A DNA stretch of 64,000 nt from Steinernema hermaphroditum (GCA_030435675.1 CM059623.1:11000012-11064011); one strand, 5' to 3'. Counted from the first letter of the stretch, positions 25,378 through 37,324 are shown. A program made the numbers and translations. Notes: generated from the sequence alone by a model not told the origin.

Positions 25378-26308
25378 CTAGTTTCCCTTCGCTACTCCCA
25401 CGTTCGCTGGCCGGACGGTTCGGTCACGCAGCGAATATCCGATCTTCATGACCTGGGCAACGTAGCCGGGTTCCACCTTCGCCATCTCAGCGGGTACTTC
25501 GAACAGCGCGTCGTGCTTGTTCGGGTCGAACTTCTCGCCCACCGGGTTTATCGGCACCAGTCCGTGTTTGGCGAACGTTTTCAGAAGAACGGTCTTCGTC
25601 ATGGCGGCTCCCTCATGGAGACTCTTGACTTGTGGGTTCTCTTCGATCTGCTTCTCGTTGACAGCTTGGACGGCCATGTCCAGAATGTCTGCGACCTAGA
25701 ATGCTGCAGTTTAGCGAAGAAACGTAACTGCGAGTCAAACCTCCAACAGGTCCTTGCAAAAGCCTTGGATGGCAAAAACTTTGGTGTCTTCAACCTGCTT
25801 CTGGCCACGCCTGCGCACATTTTCCGTATCGGCGAGTGCTCTGCGGTACTTGTCCAAGAGATCAGCATTTTCCTCGCGGAGTGCGTCGTATTCGGCTCCG
25901 ATCACTCCGAAGGCTTCCTTGGGAAGAACGAATTCTTCTTCAGGAACATCCTTGGCGACAGTCTCCTTCACAGCGGAGAAGAAATCGGAACTTGAAAGGC
26001 GCTTCCCATCGGCGCTCTTTATGGAGAACTGTTGCTCGCCGGCGTTTTCGGATGTTGTACATGTACGAGCTGAAAAGAAGCATGAGTTAATCTATGCGAT
26101 TTCTACGAATTGCAAAGAAAGGCTAGGCAGAAAACGTGGTCTTCCCAGTTTTACAGATTTATCAATCAGCCTATCACAAGGATGAGAACCACTCAAACCA
26201 CGTACCACTCAGAGATGCATTTGGGACAATCCGTTGGGAGTGTACCGAAGATTGAAGAAGGCCACTGAAGGCAGTACGACCGATCCTAGCGAGCGTACGA
26301 GATGCCAT
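25378..26308 (-). CDS. GRPEL1: Mitochondrial GrpE homologue (Hsp70 nucleotide exchange factor)
   Basis: Exons 26308-26206, 26069-25741 and 25695-25378 give 249 residues. Residues 1-35 form an Arg/Ser-rich presequence (MASRTLARIGRTAF) typical of mitochondrial import. The second exon has the long coiled-coil region of GrpE ending in LADTENVRRRGQKQVEDTK; the third has the beta domain with KHGLVPINPVGEKFDPNKH, VMKIGYSLRDRTVRPA and a terminal GVAKG, all GrpE hallmarks. The protein releases ADP from mitochondrial Hsp70 during matrix import and folding. A TTCTTTCAG acceptor ends one base before the ATG, which suits spliced-leader addition; the SNAPC1 gene ends 293 bases upstream on the same strand, so this is probably the third gene of an operon. 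The second intron is 45 nt. Confidence 0.93.
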
Positions 26309-26601
26309 CCTGAAAGAAGCTGGGAATTCAGAAATATTCGACAAAATTACACTAGAAAAATGTGTGCGAAAGATGATAACATTAATTGACTGCGTCCGAT
26401 TCCACGGTGTCGGCACAAATCGCATGGAGAACGCCATGAAAACACGTAGAAGGAGTACAAAAGGCGAAATTCGGATGACTACCGAAGGAGAGACCAACAG
26501 AGTACGTGATGCAATAGAAATGGATACGGTGCCGCCGCCGATCACGACAGTCGCGTCGAAACCAAATGAAAGAACGCTTTATTATTTGCAGCACACAACG
26601 T

Positions 26602-28104
26602 TTATCTGCCACTGAGCTCGGCGAAGAACTTGTCCAACTCGGCTTCTTCTGTTTGCAGCTCCTCCTCGAGCTTGATATGCACTTCTAAACAAAAAACAGA
26701 TATATGGCGTATTACGATAACCAACCACGTTCGTGATCCGAATGAGTTTCGGAGAGCAAACGACTTCGCGGCGGCAGCATCACCTCTTTTTCGGCTGCTT
26801 TCCGTTTCTTTCCTCGTACTCCCTTTCCCTTGTTCTCCTTCGGTGTAGCCTGAACAAGATAGGATTAGAGATGATTTGGTGTTCACTTGCCTTGTTTCCC
26901 TCAGCCAACATCTCAGCCTCGTCAACGGCGTGCTTCAGTTCCACTTCGTGATCGTAGAGGTGCAGAAGCGCTTCCTTCTTTTGTTTCTTCTCTTCTTCGG
27001 CGGCTCGCTTAGCGGCCATTTTACGGGAAGTTTGGCGGTTTACGTCTTCGCCGGAATCGCGCCTTTTCTTCGCCTTTTGCTGTTCCTTCTTCACTCGGAT
27101 TTTCTTCTTCTCCTCTTCAAATTCTTCGTTGATTTGTGTCTCTCTTTTCTCCAGATGGTCGTGGACGTGGTCAAGCATGTTGGTGACGGAGTAGGTTGGA
27201 AGACCTTCTTGGGGCGCATCGATGGCGAAGTTCGCCTTTAGTGATTCGTATCGGTTGTGGATTAGATTGAGCTTCTAAAGATATCACAGATTTAACCGCT
27301 TGGTGGATTCACCTGGACTAACCTGCATGATGTCATCGTTTTTCAAGCTTGCAACTCGCGTTGTTCCGCCCGGTTTGATCAGATCCTGTTTAATTGGCCT
27401 ATAATCCTTGTTTTCGAGCTGTATTTTACAGCTATCGAACTGAAATAACCCAAAAATTAAACGGGCCAACGATTTCAAGCACTCACGCCTTCATCCAAGG
27501 GAACCACATAGAATGCGTTGGCTGAGCACAAAGCGAAGAGACAATAGCAGGCCTCAAGAAGGTCCCTCTCTGCCAGGACGTCAACCATTTGTCCTATGAA
27601 GTGCATTTCCTTTGCCAGTACGTGGATATTACGAACGTATTTGGTTGGCTGGAGATGGAACAGCGAATAGCTCAAAAAGACGCCGAAAATTTGTTCCTAA
27701 AAACAATGCTAGATGGGCCCGATGCAAATAAACTCACATGCAAGGTGCGCTCAGGTTTATCATCGGCAAAAGGCTCGTAGAACTGCTTCGGAAAGATGTA
27801 TCCGATGGCGGAACGGAGAAGCCTCTCGGAGAACTGGAATAACTGCGTACGCAACACAAGCACATCGATAAGATACCTCGCAGAGCTCCTCGGGAAGATG
27901 GAATCCGTAGAAAATGGTTCCGAAATCGCGTTTAATGAAAGCCTCCTGGAATGCGTCGAAGCTCATGTCGTTCTGTTTCAAAAAATCGTCGCACAAAAGC
28001 ATGATGTCGGCTTTGCTGCCGGTGTCGATAGGCACGAAGAGAAGATGGTGTATCCGATTTGCATAGCCCGGGTGGCGCTTTAATTCGAGTGCACCGTCAG
28101 CCAT
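26602..28104 (-). CDS. snpc-1: SNAPC1 (SNAP43) subunit of the snRNA-activating complex
   Basis: Exons 28104-27877, 27842-27738, 27696-27487, 27439-27323, 27274-26891, 26849-26729 and 26684-26602 join to 415 residues. The N-terminal two thirds match the SNAPC1 domain: DDFLKQNDMSFDAFQEAF, FGTIFYGFH, IGYIFPKQFYEPF, the LQPTKYVRNIHVLAK segment and CYCLFALCSANAFYVVP. The C-terminal third is a Lys/Glu-rich coiled coil. SNAPc binds the proximal sequence element of snRNA (and, in C. elegans, SL RNA and piRNA) genes. The intron 26890-26850 (41 nt) has a perfect GC-type donor AAG|GCAAGT; the last intron is 44 nt. An acceptor ATTTCAG abuts the ATG, pointing to trans-splicing. It lies 243 bases downstream of the small membrane protein gene and upstream of the GrpE gene, all on the minus strand. 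Confidence 0.9.
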
Positions 28105-28346
28105 CTGAAATGACATTAGAAAGATCTGTAGATGTATTAAACACACAATCACGTATAGTCGAGTAAAAATCATGCAAACGGTTTTCGAAAATGTTACATT
28201 TTTGAAGAACGAGGGATGCAGCAAGAAATCTGAAATCTCTCACGAAAGAACGAAATGACGCAGGAAGGGCGGGATCCCGGCGGCACAAGCTCCAATTACG
28301 GTATCTCCCTGTTGGCTCACAAATGCCAGAAAAGTCGTTTATTCCC

Positions 28347-28710
28347 TCACAGCACATAAACAACAGTATCCGGCTGTTGGCGCGCCTGATTCGGATCGCC
28401 GACGGGCTCGTACTTCTGCGCCTGTTCGTTCCGGTACGCCTCAATGACTTTCGGGTCGTTCAGAACAATGGCATTTTCTGAAATTCTACGTCTTCAAAAG
28501 AAACAAATTGCAACTTTAGGCTTACGTTGCCCTTTCCTGCTCCCACACATGCAGCAATAGACACTTCCGACGATGGAGCTGATGACAACGAGGACCGAGA
28601 TGACGGCGATGATGATGAGGATGATCTGAAGAGCAATTTTCAGAGGTAGAATTCAAGGTTCGGAGGCTTGCCTCGACGGTCTTTTCCGAATCGCCGTTGT
28701 ATTCACCCAT
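28347..28710 (-). CDS. Small single-pass membrane protein, function unknown
   Basis: Exons 28710-28672, 28625-28526 and 28477-28347 join to 89 residues. A short acidic N-terminus (MGEYNGDSEKTVE) precedes one strong hydrophobic span (IILIIIAVISVLVVISS) that ends in CCMCG, a plausible palmitoylation site, then a hydrophilic cytosolic tail ending TVVYVL, which may be a PDZ-type ligand. The first intron (28671-28626, 46 nt) uses GAG|GCAAGC; a weak GT donor six bases earlier would also keep frame and drop two residues. AATAAA follows the stop by four bases. As the most upstream of three same-strand genes with about 250-base gaps, it may head an operon with SNAPC1 and GrpE. I do not recognise the family. 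Confidence 0.72.
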
Positions 28711-29290
28711 CTCTCAAGTCAGTTGGCTAGTGAAATGAAAACATTTCCCTGCGTCCGCACATCTCTGTGTGTCTGTGATCCTTGGTATTTCTAGCTGTAA
28801 ATGCCTTGATAACCGGTCGAATTCGGTGGTCGTGGTTATGCTCTGCAAAAAGCCTCCACATATGGTGAATTCTCAACGCTCTAACGCCTTTCTCTAACTC
28901 TTATCTGTTATATAACATTCAAAAACAGTTGGCGTGTACTTATGGCCTGGTTATTGCAGCACAAAAGGTGCTAAACTTTTGAATCGTTCCCTTTGGACCT
29001 CAAATTGTGATTCCATTGTCCATTCTAAAGGTCAGGGCGCAAGCTTAATCGCTCAGAACGCCTTGCTTAAATTGTTTTCCTGTGATTAACTTGAGCATGG
29101 AGTGAGTATAAGATGTTTTGACCCTGATGCGGAAGGGCCACCTCAACATTGACAATTTCAGCGTCCAAAGAACAACCTGGATCAGAAGATTACATGCCTT
29201 CCCTAAGATCGCTTCCTTGCAATTAACCCATCTCTTACTTCCACATCGCCGACTTCCCTCGCCGTCTACCTGCCAAACCCCTCATCAGCA
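28711..29290. promoter_or_regulatory. Divergent intergenic region
   Basis: This 580-base spacer separates the minus-strand three-gene group from plus-strand exons starting near 29291. It should hold promoters for both directions. No TATA box or other named element stands out, apart from TATAAG at 29107. Confidence 0.35.
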
Positions 29291-29680
29291 TATGGCCAAC
29301 ATTGGCGGCTGCGTAATAATAATGCGCGATCCCGGAGGCTTAGACGTCGCCATGGCTACTCAGGGGGCCGAGGGGATCGCGGGCGCCGCCGCCTGCAGAT
29401 TACGTGGTCGCGCCGTGTGCGTCGCCGTCGCCTCAATCGCCCTCGGACAATCGTTTGTTCCCGAAAGCCGCGAAAGAATGTTTTCGGTCGCGCAGATGTC
29501 CGCCGAAGCGAAAGAACTTCTGGCGCCTCTCTTCACGGTTCGTTTCGTCCTAATTGGCCGAGTTGCACGCTAGATTGGGACTTTTAGGCGTCTGGCAGCA
29601 AGCTGACCGTCGAGTCGGTCGAGAGGTTCATTAAGGAGACCGAGCTGATCGACTGCGCTTTTGAGTTGGACGAGGAAAAG
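29291..29680 (+). CDS. Two coding-like exons, possible alternative 5' end of the PP2A B'' gene
   Basis: An open frame from ATG 29291 to 29537 splices over a 50-nt intron to 29588-29680, both phase 0. The second part reads SKLTVESVERFIKETELID and looks like genuine coding sequence. No start is certain: ATGs lie at 29291, 29321, 29351 and 29480. The donor at 29681 (AAG|GTGAG) demands a phase-0 acceptor, but the next recognised exon at about 31528 has no suitable one, so an additional exon or a separate small gene is implied. By position and strand it may be the 5' part of the PP2A B'' gene, with the SINE copies lying in its intron. Confidence 0.45.
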
Positions 29681-29744
29681 GTGAGATTTGCCGGTTGATG
29701 GTAGTAGCGGCAATGACATTGTCTGTCTACTGGTGGACATGTGG

Positions 29745-29885
29745 TGTAGTGGCAGCGTTCTTGACTGCCGCGCGATCGAGACGGGTTCGGTGCCCCCTCC
29801 GAGCTTTGATGATTATTCAGACCTGTGCTGTAGATAACCCTGCGGAAAAACATTTATCCCTGAGCTCTTCTTTTCCAATGGGTTT
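29745..29885 (+). repeat. tRNA-derived SINE-like element, copy 2
   Basis: A-box-like GTGGTGTAGTGGCAG starts at 29751 and a B-box-like GGGTTCGGTGCCCC lies at 29783-29796. The tail CAGACCTGTGCTGTAGA, CCTGCGGAA and CTGAGCTCTTC matches copy 1 at 25085-25240. It lies between the exons at 29.3-29.7 kb and the PP2A B'' exons. Confidence 0.68.
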
Positions 29886-30064
29886 TTTGCTTCCCCTCCT
29901 GAATAGATTTGTCTTATTTCCTGTATCCGAAAAGGTGATACTAGAGGCCAATGACACGGTGGAGTAGATGATAGATAATTACTAATCATACAGTGATTTT
30001 CCCTGCACGCAACGAACAAAGAAACATTTTGCACTTCACCTTTATTAGGCCAAATGGGACCACT

Positions 30065-30265
30065 AGCGTGCGTGGGCGAATGGCGCATTGGGAATGCGTC
30101 CGACTAACGGATATTGAACGCTGGTTCGGTGCCCCACCGGAGCGATAATTATGCGTATTATCTGATGTTGTATCTGTTATAATAGCAGAGCAACTTTGTG
30201 ATCTCAGAGATACCTATGGATGCCGCAACCACCTCTGAGAACCCACCTCTGAGCTCCTTTTTACG
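30065..30265 (+). repeat. tRNA-derived SINE-like element, copy 3
   Basis: The best tRNA-like head of the three: GTGGGCGAATGGCGCATTGG (A box) and CTGGTTCGGTGCCCC at 30121-30135 (B box). Downstream it shares GAGCGAT, ATTATCTGATG and CTGAGCTCCTTT with the other copies, but it has an internal insertion or greater divergence. Confidence 0.6.
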
Positions 30266-31527
30266 CCTACTGTAGCGAAAAAGGCAGCAACGATCATCGG
30301 ATTTTCACACGTCTTAGACTCATAAACAGTCGTGCGACAATCTTTAATTGAAAATGTGACGCTTCCGACTTGAATAGAGGGGGTATTTTCAGAGGATTTA
30401 CGTTTCCAACGTGATAATGTCAGGGTGTCGATGCTAATGAGGACTGTCAAAGGGAAAGAAACACTATTGATGCTTTAATTTTGGACTCATTCGTTGAGAG
30501 GGTTGAGATAATGTATAAAAAAGTATGGAAAGGGGTTATTTTTGTAGGAAAGGAAACGCTTTCGTTCTGCAAGCACACAGAATTAGCGTCATTAGCTGAA
30601 AATAAGAGTTCGAAAGACCATTTTTGTGGTAGTCTTGTTCCAAAGGTAACAATGCCCAGCAGGGTTGTCGAGATGTGATACCTTGTGTCATCCACAACAC
30701 TACGTGGAGAAACCTAAAATTTCGAAAATATCTTCGTGTTGGGATTCTCGTCATCTTTTAAGGTTTCGGACATGTTTTCTCACGAGGCTCGCCTTCGTTG
30801 AAATGCACAATCATATCCCAATAGCTTGCAATAGAGTCCCCAAAGGGCAGCAGCTGGTGCGGAATATAATGATTGCGTTGCACGAAGCAGAAAAAGACAA
30901 ATCCAGCGCAAGCGGAAAGGTTTCTTTACGTCGCCCAGGAAGTTCCTGGTGACAGGCCTATGAGCCGTCAGAAATGAGTCAAGCTAAAAGACTTTGCGGT
31001 GTCTTTTATCGTCATCCTTTATCGCCACCATATCTGAACGATTAGGTTGCTTCCTTGGCCAAAAACTCCAACTTCAATTGCCAGATTAAGGAAAGACAGA
31101 TAAGCCAAGATGACCCTCTGGTCAAGTAGCTGAGTCATGCTCTCTAGATTATCAAAATCCCTTTGCAAGGCTAGCTTGTTGATAAGTAGTCTTCTGAGAC
31201 CTGGATCACGGTAATCTTCATGACATTGAGAGGAGTCAGAATTCTTATTAGTCAGACCTTGATATCCTATGTCATCTCTTTATTTTCACTGATTTCTACA
31301 CGTTTACAAAGGTGCACATGACCAATGTACTTATCAATAATGTTTACGATTAAAAGCGACGAGATCGGACGGACCCATAAGCCCAGTAGCTATTTGCGTC
31401 ACGCCTGAGATTTTTGCGACGTGCATTAACCCCAATTAATCGGATCTCAAATCCTGGTTTAAGCTATAAATAGGCATCGTTTGATGACATTTCACGCAGC
31501 GCACGCCGAGATAACATTCATCTCCTA
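30266..31527. other. Intergenic or intronic, nothing recognised
   Basis: No coding exon, RNA gene or repeat was recognised here. If the exons at 29.3-29.7 kb belong to the PP2A B'' gene this is intron; otherwise it is that gene's promoter region. AAGCTATAAATAGG near 31461 is a TATA-like element about 65 bases before the ATG at 31528, which supports a promoter here. Confidence 0.4.
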
Positions 31528-34389
31528 ATGTGTTCGTCTCCTGATCTCCTAGCACTCCCCGATTTCGGCACTTCCATGACGTCCCCTTCCATGCATTACC
31601 TTCAGCTCTTCGACAACATCAACGAAGAAGAAGAAGAGGGTCGAGACGCCGCTTTCACAGAGGAGACAGAAGATGGAGACGACTCGGCTGCCGAACTCAG
31701 CGAGATGTCCTCGTCTTCGCCGACTTCCAGGCCGTCGTCGGCGAAGCCTCCCCAGTCGCCCAGAACTCCGGGAAGGAGCGCGCCTGTGTCGCCGGGAAGA
31801 AGACTCAAGTCCCTGCTGGAATATAAGGTAAGAAAAGGGTCAGAGGCCACGGAGTTCATTGAAAAGAGAACGGTAAAAGGTGGTGTCCTCAGATTTGAAC
31901 CGATTTCGCAGGATGTAAGCATAGTTTTCGTTTGGAAAACGCATCAAAAATCTGAGAGTACACCTTTGATGTTTCTCCTATAAGCGCATGGGGCAATCAG
32001 AGTTCATATCCAGGTGTCTTAAAACGACTTATATGTTCTTTTATCCCTGTACCTAATCCTTTCTAGTCCGTCAGTTTCGAAGCCGACATCAGCGCCGATG
32101 GCTGTTTCCAAGCTATAATCAGCACTTCCTATGACGACACTTCCCAGAAGATAAAGAAGTCTCCGGGAAGTATCGAAAGCGAAGAGACCGTTCCTAGACT
32201 CGACTTCGATTCCTCGGATTCGGGCCTTCTGAGCTCTCCTCTATCGTCCAGCGAGCCAAGAGGAGATGAAGGAGGAACGGATGGGGTAGGAAAACGTGGA
32301 AAGGCTGTCTCATAAGGCTGCCGATTTAGGAAAATGCAGATGAAATGACCAACAGAAGCAAGAAGATGAGCGCGTCTGTAGAGCAGATCCCCAGGTGAGA
32401 CTCTGAAAGGGTCACATAATTACCGACCTCCTTCCAGGTTCTACTTCCCCTTCGGAAAGCCAATTTCGCCACAAGAGAACGACGCAGTCCTGGAACAAGT
32501 TCGGTTGGCCTTTTTGGACTTCAAGGACGACACCATCTACCGTCCCTCCGACCTGGCTGAAATATGCAAGGCCATAAACGTCCCTCTCTACTGGAAAAGA
32601 CCGCTCTACGATGCCATCGCCAAGGCCGGAGGCTACAACTTCTATCGGCCGGACAACTCCCCTCCCATTGGGTTCAAGGACTTTGTGATATTCTGGAGAG
32701 AGTAGGATCGCATTTGCGCGATTTAAACACTTCAAGTGCGTTCAGAATGACCTCTAAGTGCCACGACGAGGCAAGTCGCTTCGTATTTACCCTCGCCGCG
32801 GCGAGCGAACATGGGAGATTCACGGCCTCGAGAATCAGGAACTACATTCTCCCGAGCGACTTCGTTACCATGATGAAGGACCTGATCGATACGCATCCTG
32901 GACTCAGCTTCCTAACGAATGCGACGAACTTCCACGAGTCCTACGTGGATACGGTAATCGGAAGGATATTCTGGACAGTTAATCGCTCGTGGAGTGGGAA
33001 GATCACGGCACTGGAGCTGAGGAAGTCCAACCTTCTTCAGGTAGGTCAATCCACATGAGTGTGTAGATAGCAAGATTACCAAATAATGCTACTCTTCTAG
33101 CTAAACGAGGACAAAACATTATGGCTTTCGATTACCACTAAATCTGCCTAAGGCGATTTGTAGCTTGAGGTCAACAAAGTGAGAAATCATTCCGGATTGC
33201 CTCGCTTATGTGCAAACTGCCGATTCCACTTCAATTAGGGTAATTGCGGAAGTGACGCTGAAAGGAATGAACGTCATGTTTTGCGACGATTTCTGAATCG
33301 AATCTGGGGGTAGTGAAGTAAGAAGAGATTTAGTGCAAAGGAAAACATATTTGAAAGAAGTTGTTTTGAGCGTCATGGGCACTTCCAGGTGGAGCTCATG
33401 TTAATACGCCCATTTTAGAGCCTACAGATTGCGGGATAAGGTGAATGAGGGCCAAGGGGACGGCGACGGAGTCATTTCTCTATAGAGAAGTCTATGAGTA
33501 CAGGGAAATGAGCCCGACAAGTTTGCTTTTTTTCTTGGGATGCCCACAGTCCGCATGACAGTTGAGTTCAGCCACCTTCAAACACCCCCATTTCAGACCA
33601 TTCGCCTTCTCGACACTATAGAGGACATTAACAAACTGACCGACTTCTTCAGCTACGAGCACTTCTATGTCATCTACTGCTCGTTTTGGGACATCGACAA
33701 GGACCACGACATGCTTGTCACCCGTCAGGAACTGATGCAGTACTCCAGCAACGGAATCACGCCGAGGATTGCCGACCGGATCTTCTCGGGTGCGGTGACG
33801 AGGGGCGCCAAAGGAACGCGCCTGGAGAGGATCGGCTTCAACGAGTTTATCGCCTTCATCCTGGCCGAAGAGGACAAACGCAATCCGGCGAGCATCGAGT
33901 ACTGGTTCCGATGTCTGGACCTCGACGGCGACGGAGTCATTTCTCTCTACGAGATGGAATATTTCTACGAAGACGTGGAGAACAAGATGATCGAAGCGGG
34001 CTACGAGACGATGGCCTTCACCGACGTCGCTTGCAATGTAGGCCGAAATGCATTCCCTTACCTACAGTAACCCTTTCTTCAGCTCCTCGACATGGTCGCT
34101 CCGGCCCAGCCGAACTGTGTAACTTTACGGGATTTGAAGAATTGCGCTTTGGCACATAGGTTTATCAATACGCTGGTGAACATGACCAAGTACTACGAGC
34201 AGGAGTCGTCGGAAGGTGACAGAGACAGTCAGGTAGACGGTCACAAGGGTGCATGTGGCGAGAGAGTACCTTCTTCAGGACGACAGTGGGATCTCCGACT
34301 GGGATCGGTTCTGTATCATCGAGTACAAGAATCAGTCGGAAAACGATAGCGAATTCGAGGATGACGACGAGTCGGATAGCGATGACTAG
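31528..34389 (+). CDS. PPP2R3: PP2A regulatory subunit B'' (PR72/PR130/PR70 family)
   Basis: Exons 31528-31827, 32067-32285, 32330-32394, 32438-32701, 32746-33040, 33597-34037, 34083-34232 and 34279-34389 join to 614 residues. The first 200 residues are acidic and Ser/Pro-rich, probably disordered. The conserved B'' core starts at RFYFPFGKPISPQEN and contains the FYRPDNSPPIGFKDFVIFW segment. Two EF-hand-like loops follow: DIDKDHDMLVTRQEL and the canonical DLDGDGVISLYEME. Near the end, GISDWDRF is also typical, then an acidic tail. B'' subunits direct PP2A A/C dimers to targets in a calcium-sensitive way; C. elegans RSA-1, a centrosomal member, is related. TATAAATA about 65 bases before the ATG suggests a promoter here. 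AATAAA at 34500 precedes the convergent cathepsin gene, whose stop codon is 155 bases away. Confidence 0.93.
33459..33481 (+). repeat. Intronic copy of EF-hand exon fragment
   Basis: The 23 bases from GACGGCGACGG to CATTTCTCT are identical to exon positions 33924-33946, which encode the calcium loop of the second EF-hand. Here they lie within the intron 33041-33596 and are followed by a stop (TAG), so they are not an exon. Confidence 0.85.
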
Positions 34390-34544
34390 AATCCATAGCC
34401 ACCTGTAGTACTGTAGGAATCGACTTTTGCTCAACGGTTGTACTGTAGAAATACGGAATTTTCGATTCGAGATATCTAATTATTGGGGTCATGTAGAGAA
34501 TAAAGTATTTATCGCATGAAACAGTGAGCTAAAGTACGGTAGGG

Positions 34545-35641
<1,097 letters not shown>

Positions 35642-36277
35642 TGCAGGTTGTCTATGTAGGTGGTCACTCATGGTTACATTTATGAACAGAGTTGCAATGC
35701 GTCTTAAGGAGCGATGCGAGGCTAGAAGGAAGGTTCCCAAGCAATGCCAGTGGAAATCAATGGAAAAGGTCTTCCTCCCCACGTCCCCTCTGACCTAAGT
35801 CTTGGAAGATAACGGATGAGATCCTGTATCTTCACACCTTTGATCTTACAAAAGTACTGACATATTTCAACCTTCATGACCGCTTACCCTTAAATCCGTC
35901 GAACAGAGCACATTCGAATGAAAAGAAAACAGAAGCCTTTTGTAGGTCCCATGAAGTGTCCGCTACCCTGAGCGTAGGCGTAAATGGTGTCAGAGAACTC
36001 ACCGTGTATGACATACGTTACTGAAGATGTGAATAGGCACAACAGAGCGATGATGACCTCACTTAAAAGTTATCTGTACGGTGGACTCTCAGATCTTGTT
36101 CTCGATGGTCCCAAGCGATTCTGCAGGGTTTGTCCCGTTGGCTATTAAAGATCGTCTACAGGAAAGGGTTGATGGAACGACGCTATTTTATGCATCGAGC
36201 AAACTCTTGAGGATCACTGACTTTCCTTCAATTGACTTTATTTATCAATTTAAAACAGAAGTTTACTGATCACAATA
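35642..36277. other. Intergenic, nothing recognised
   Basis: Upstream of the cathepsin gene and downstream of the orphan at 36278-37135. No coding exon, RNA or repeat was recognised; it probably contains the cathepsin promoter. Confidence 0.4.
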
Positions 36278-37135
36278 TCACTGTTTAACGAAAGCAATCC
36301 AAAAATCGCCAGCATGGTGCATGATTTGCAGGATATGTTCCGGATGCTCTGGATGATGGTGGAGGCCTACATGATTCCCTCCGAACCCGTAATCTCTCCT
36401 CCACAATTCCTTATTTCCCTTATGAGAAATCGTTAACCGTTTCCCTTCGAACTGCTCTGGATTTCTTACCCACTCATCAATTATCGACTGCATTTGACTA
36501 GGTGTGAACTCCTCGCCGTCACAGCCGGATACGTACGCCGAAGAAAACTGTTTCTGAAGAATGAGTTCCAGTATGATAAATGACGTTTCAGCTGTTAAGT
36601 CACTTTGTTTAATTGTCACATGCAAACATGTTCCGCTTTTGGCCACCTTTCGAAGGAACTCGTCGATTGAGGGCCCGACCTGTCGACATTCGGAGATGGT
36701 TATACGCGGGAAGCTTCCTTTCAGAGCATGGAAACATTCCGGGGAGGTGATTTCAGAAAGAACGAGCTTAGGGTGCTCAAAGTCGATAGAAGCGTCCAAA
36801 GAAATTAAACGCAGAATGTCCGGAAGGGAGTGTTTCGTCCCTTTCGATCGTTTTTCACTGTTAGTTATCGTGAGCTCCACGAAAGCCACGAATTGCTCAT
36901 AGTCGTCCGATCGATCCGGTCGAAGACGACTGGCCCTGCCTGACAGAATGTTCATTTTCTTAGAGACCACCTTTCTTTCGTCAAAGAAGACTGTAACTTC
37001 GGCTGACTCCCTATTGTCGCATTGCTTCTTGGCATAGTCGCTCCATCGAGAATTGAGGTAGACAAGCTTCTTTGCAGTACATAGAGGTAGAATGGTGATT
37101 GTCCACTCGATGAAGAAGCCGCTGATCGCATCCAT
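36278..37135 (-). CDS. F-box-associated-like orphan protein
   Basis: A single uninterrupted frame of 285 residues begins MDAISGFFIEWTITILPL. The frame is open upstream to 37219, but the ATG at 37135 starts the conserved-looking part. The N-terminus (hydrophobic residues, then LVYLNSRWSDYAKK) resembles the F-box-like start of large nematode F-box/FBA families, and the later part (SIIDEWVRNPEQFEGKRLTI) resembles the recurring W-containing motif of the three-unit protein at 47374-50004. That resemblance is by eye and weak. If right, it would be a substrate adaptor for SCF ubiquitin ligases. No introns. It lies directly outside the histone cluster. Confidence 0.5.
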   Translation of the reverse strand: MDAISGFFIEWTITILPLCTAKKLVYLNSRWSDYAKKQCDNRESAEVTVFFDERKVVSKKMNILSGRASRLRPDRSDDYEQFVAFVELTITNSEKRSKGTKHSLPDILRLISLDASIDFEHPKLVLSEITSPECFHALKGSFPRITISECRQVGPSIDEFLRKVAKSGTCLHVTIKQSDLTAETSFIILELILQKQFSSAYVSGCDGEEFTPSQMQSIIDEWVRNPEQFEGKRLTISHKGNKELWRRDYGFGGNHVGLHHHPEHPEHILQIMHHAGDFWIAFVKQ

Positions 37136-37268
37136 AGTCACTAAGAATGAGAAACTATTTGAGATCGAAAGAAATTTATTTACATCGAAAATTGGCGCAA
37201 AATCGGTACATCGACACATACATCGAAGGTCACAGTTCGTCGTGGGACCACATAGGAATCAACGACGA

Positions 37269-37282
37269 TTTTGGCGCCAAAA
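37269..37282. promoter_or_regulatory. Perfect E2F-like palindrome
   Basis: TTTTGGCGCCAAAA, a perfect 14-bp palindrome made of two overlapping E2F-type TTTGGCGC half-sites, 27 bases beyond the H4 stem-loop. A related TTGGCGCAAAA lies at 37192-37202. Confidence 0.7.
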
Positions 37283-37308
37283 GGGCGTGTGTTTTATTGA
37301 TGAGATGT

Positions 37309-37324
37309 GGCCCTAAAGAGGGCC
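37309..37324 (-). terminator. Histone 3' stem-loop of H4 copy 1
   Basis: GGCCCTCTTTAGGGCC on the minus strand, followed by CACAT: a six-base-pair stem with four-base loop, the conserved signal for 3' processing of replication-dependent histone mRNAs. It lies 35 bases past the stop. Confidence 0.92.
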
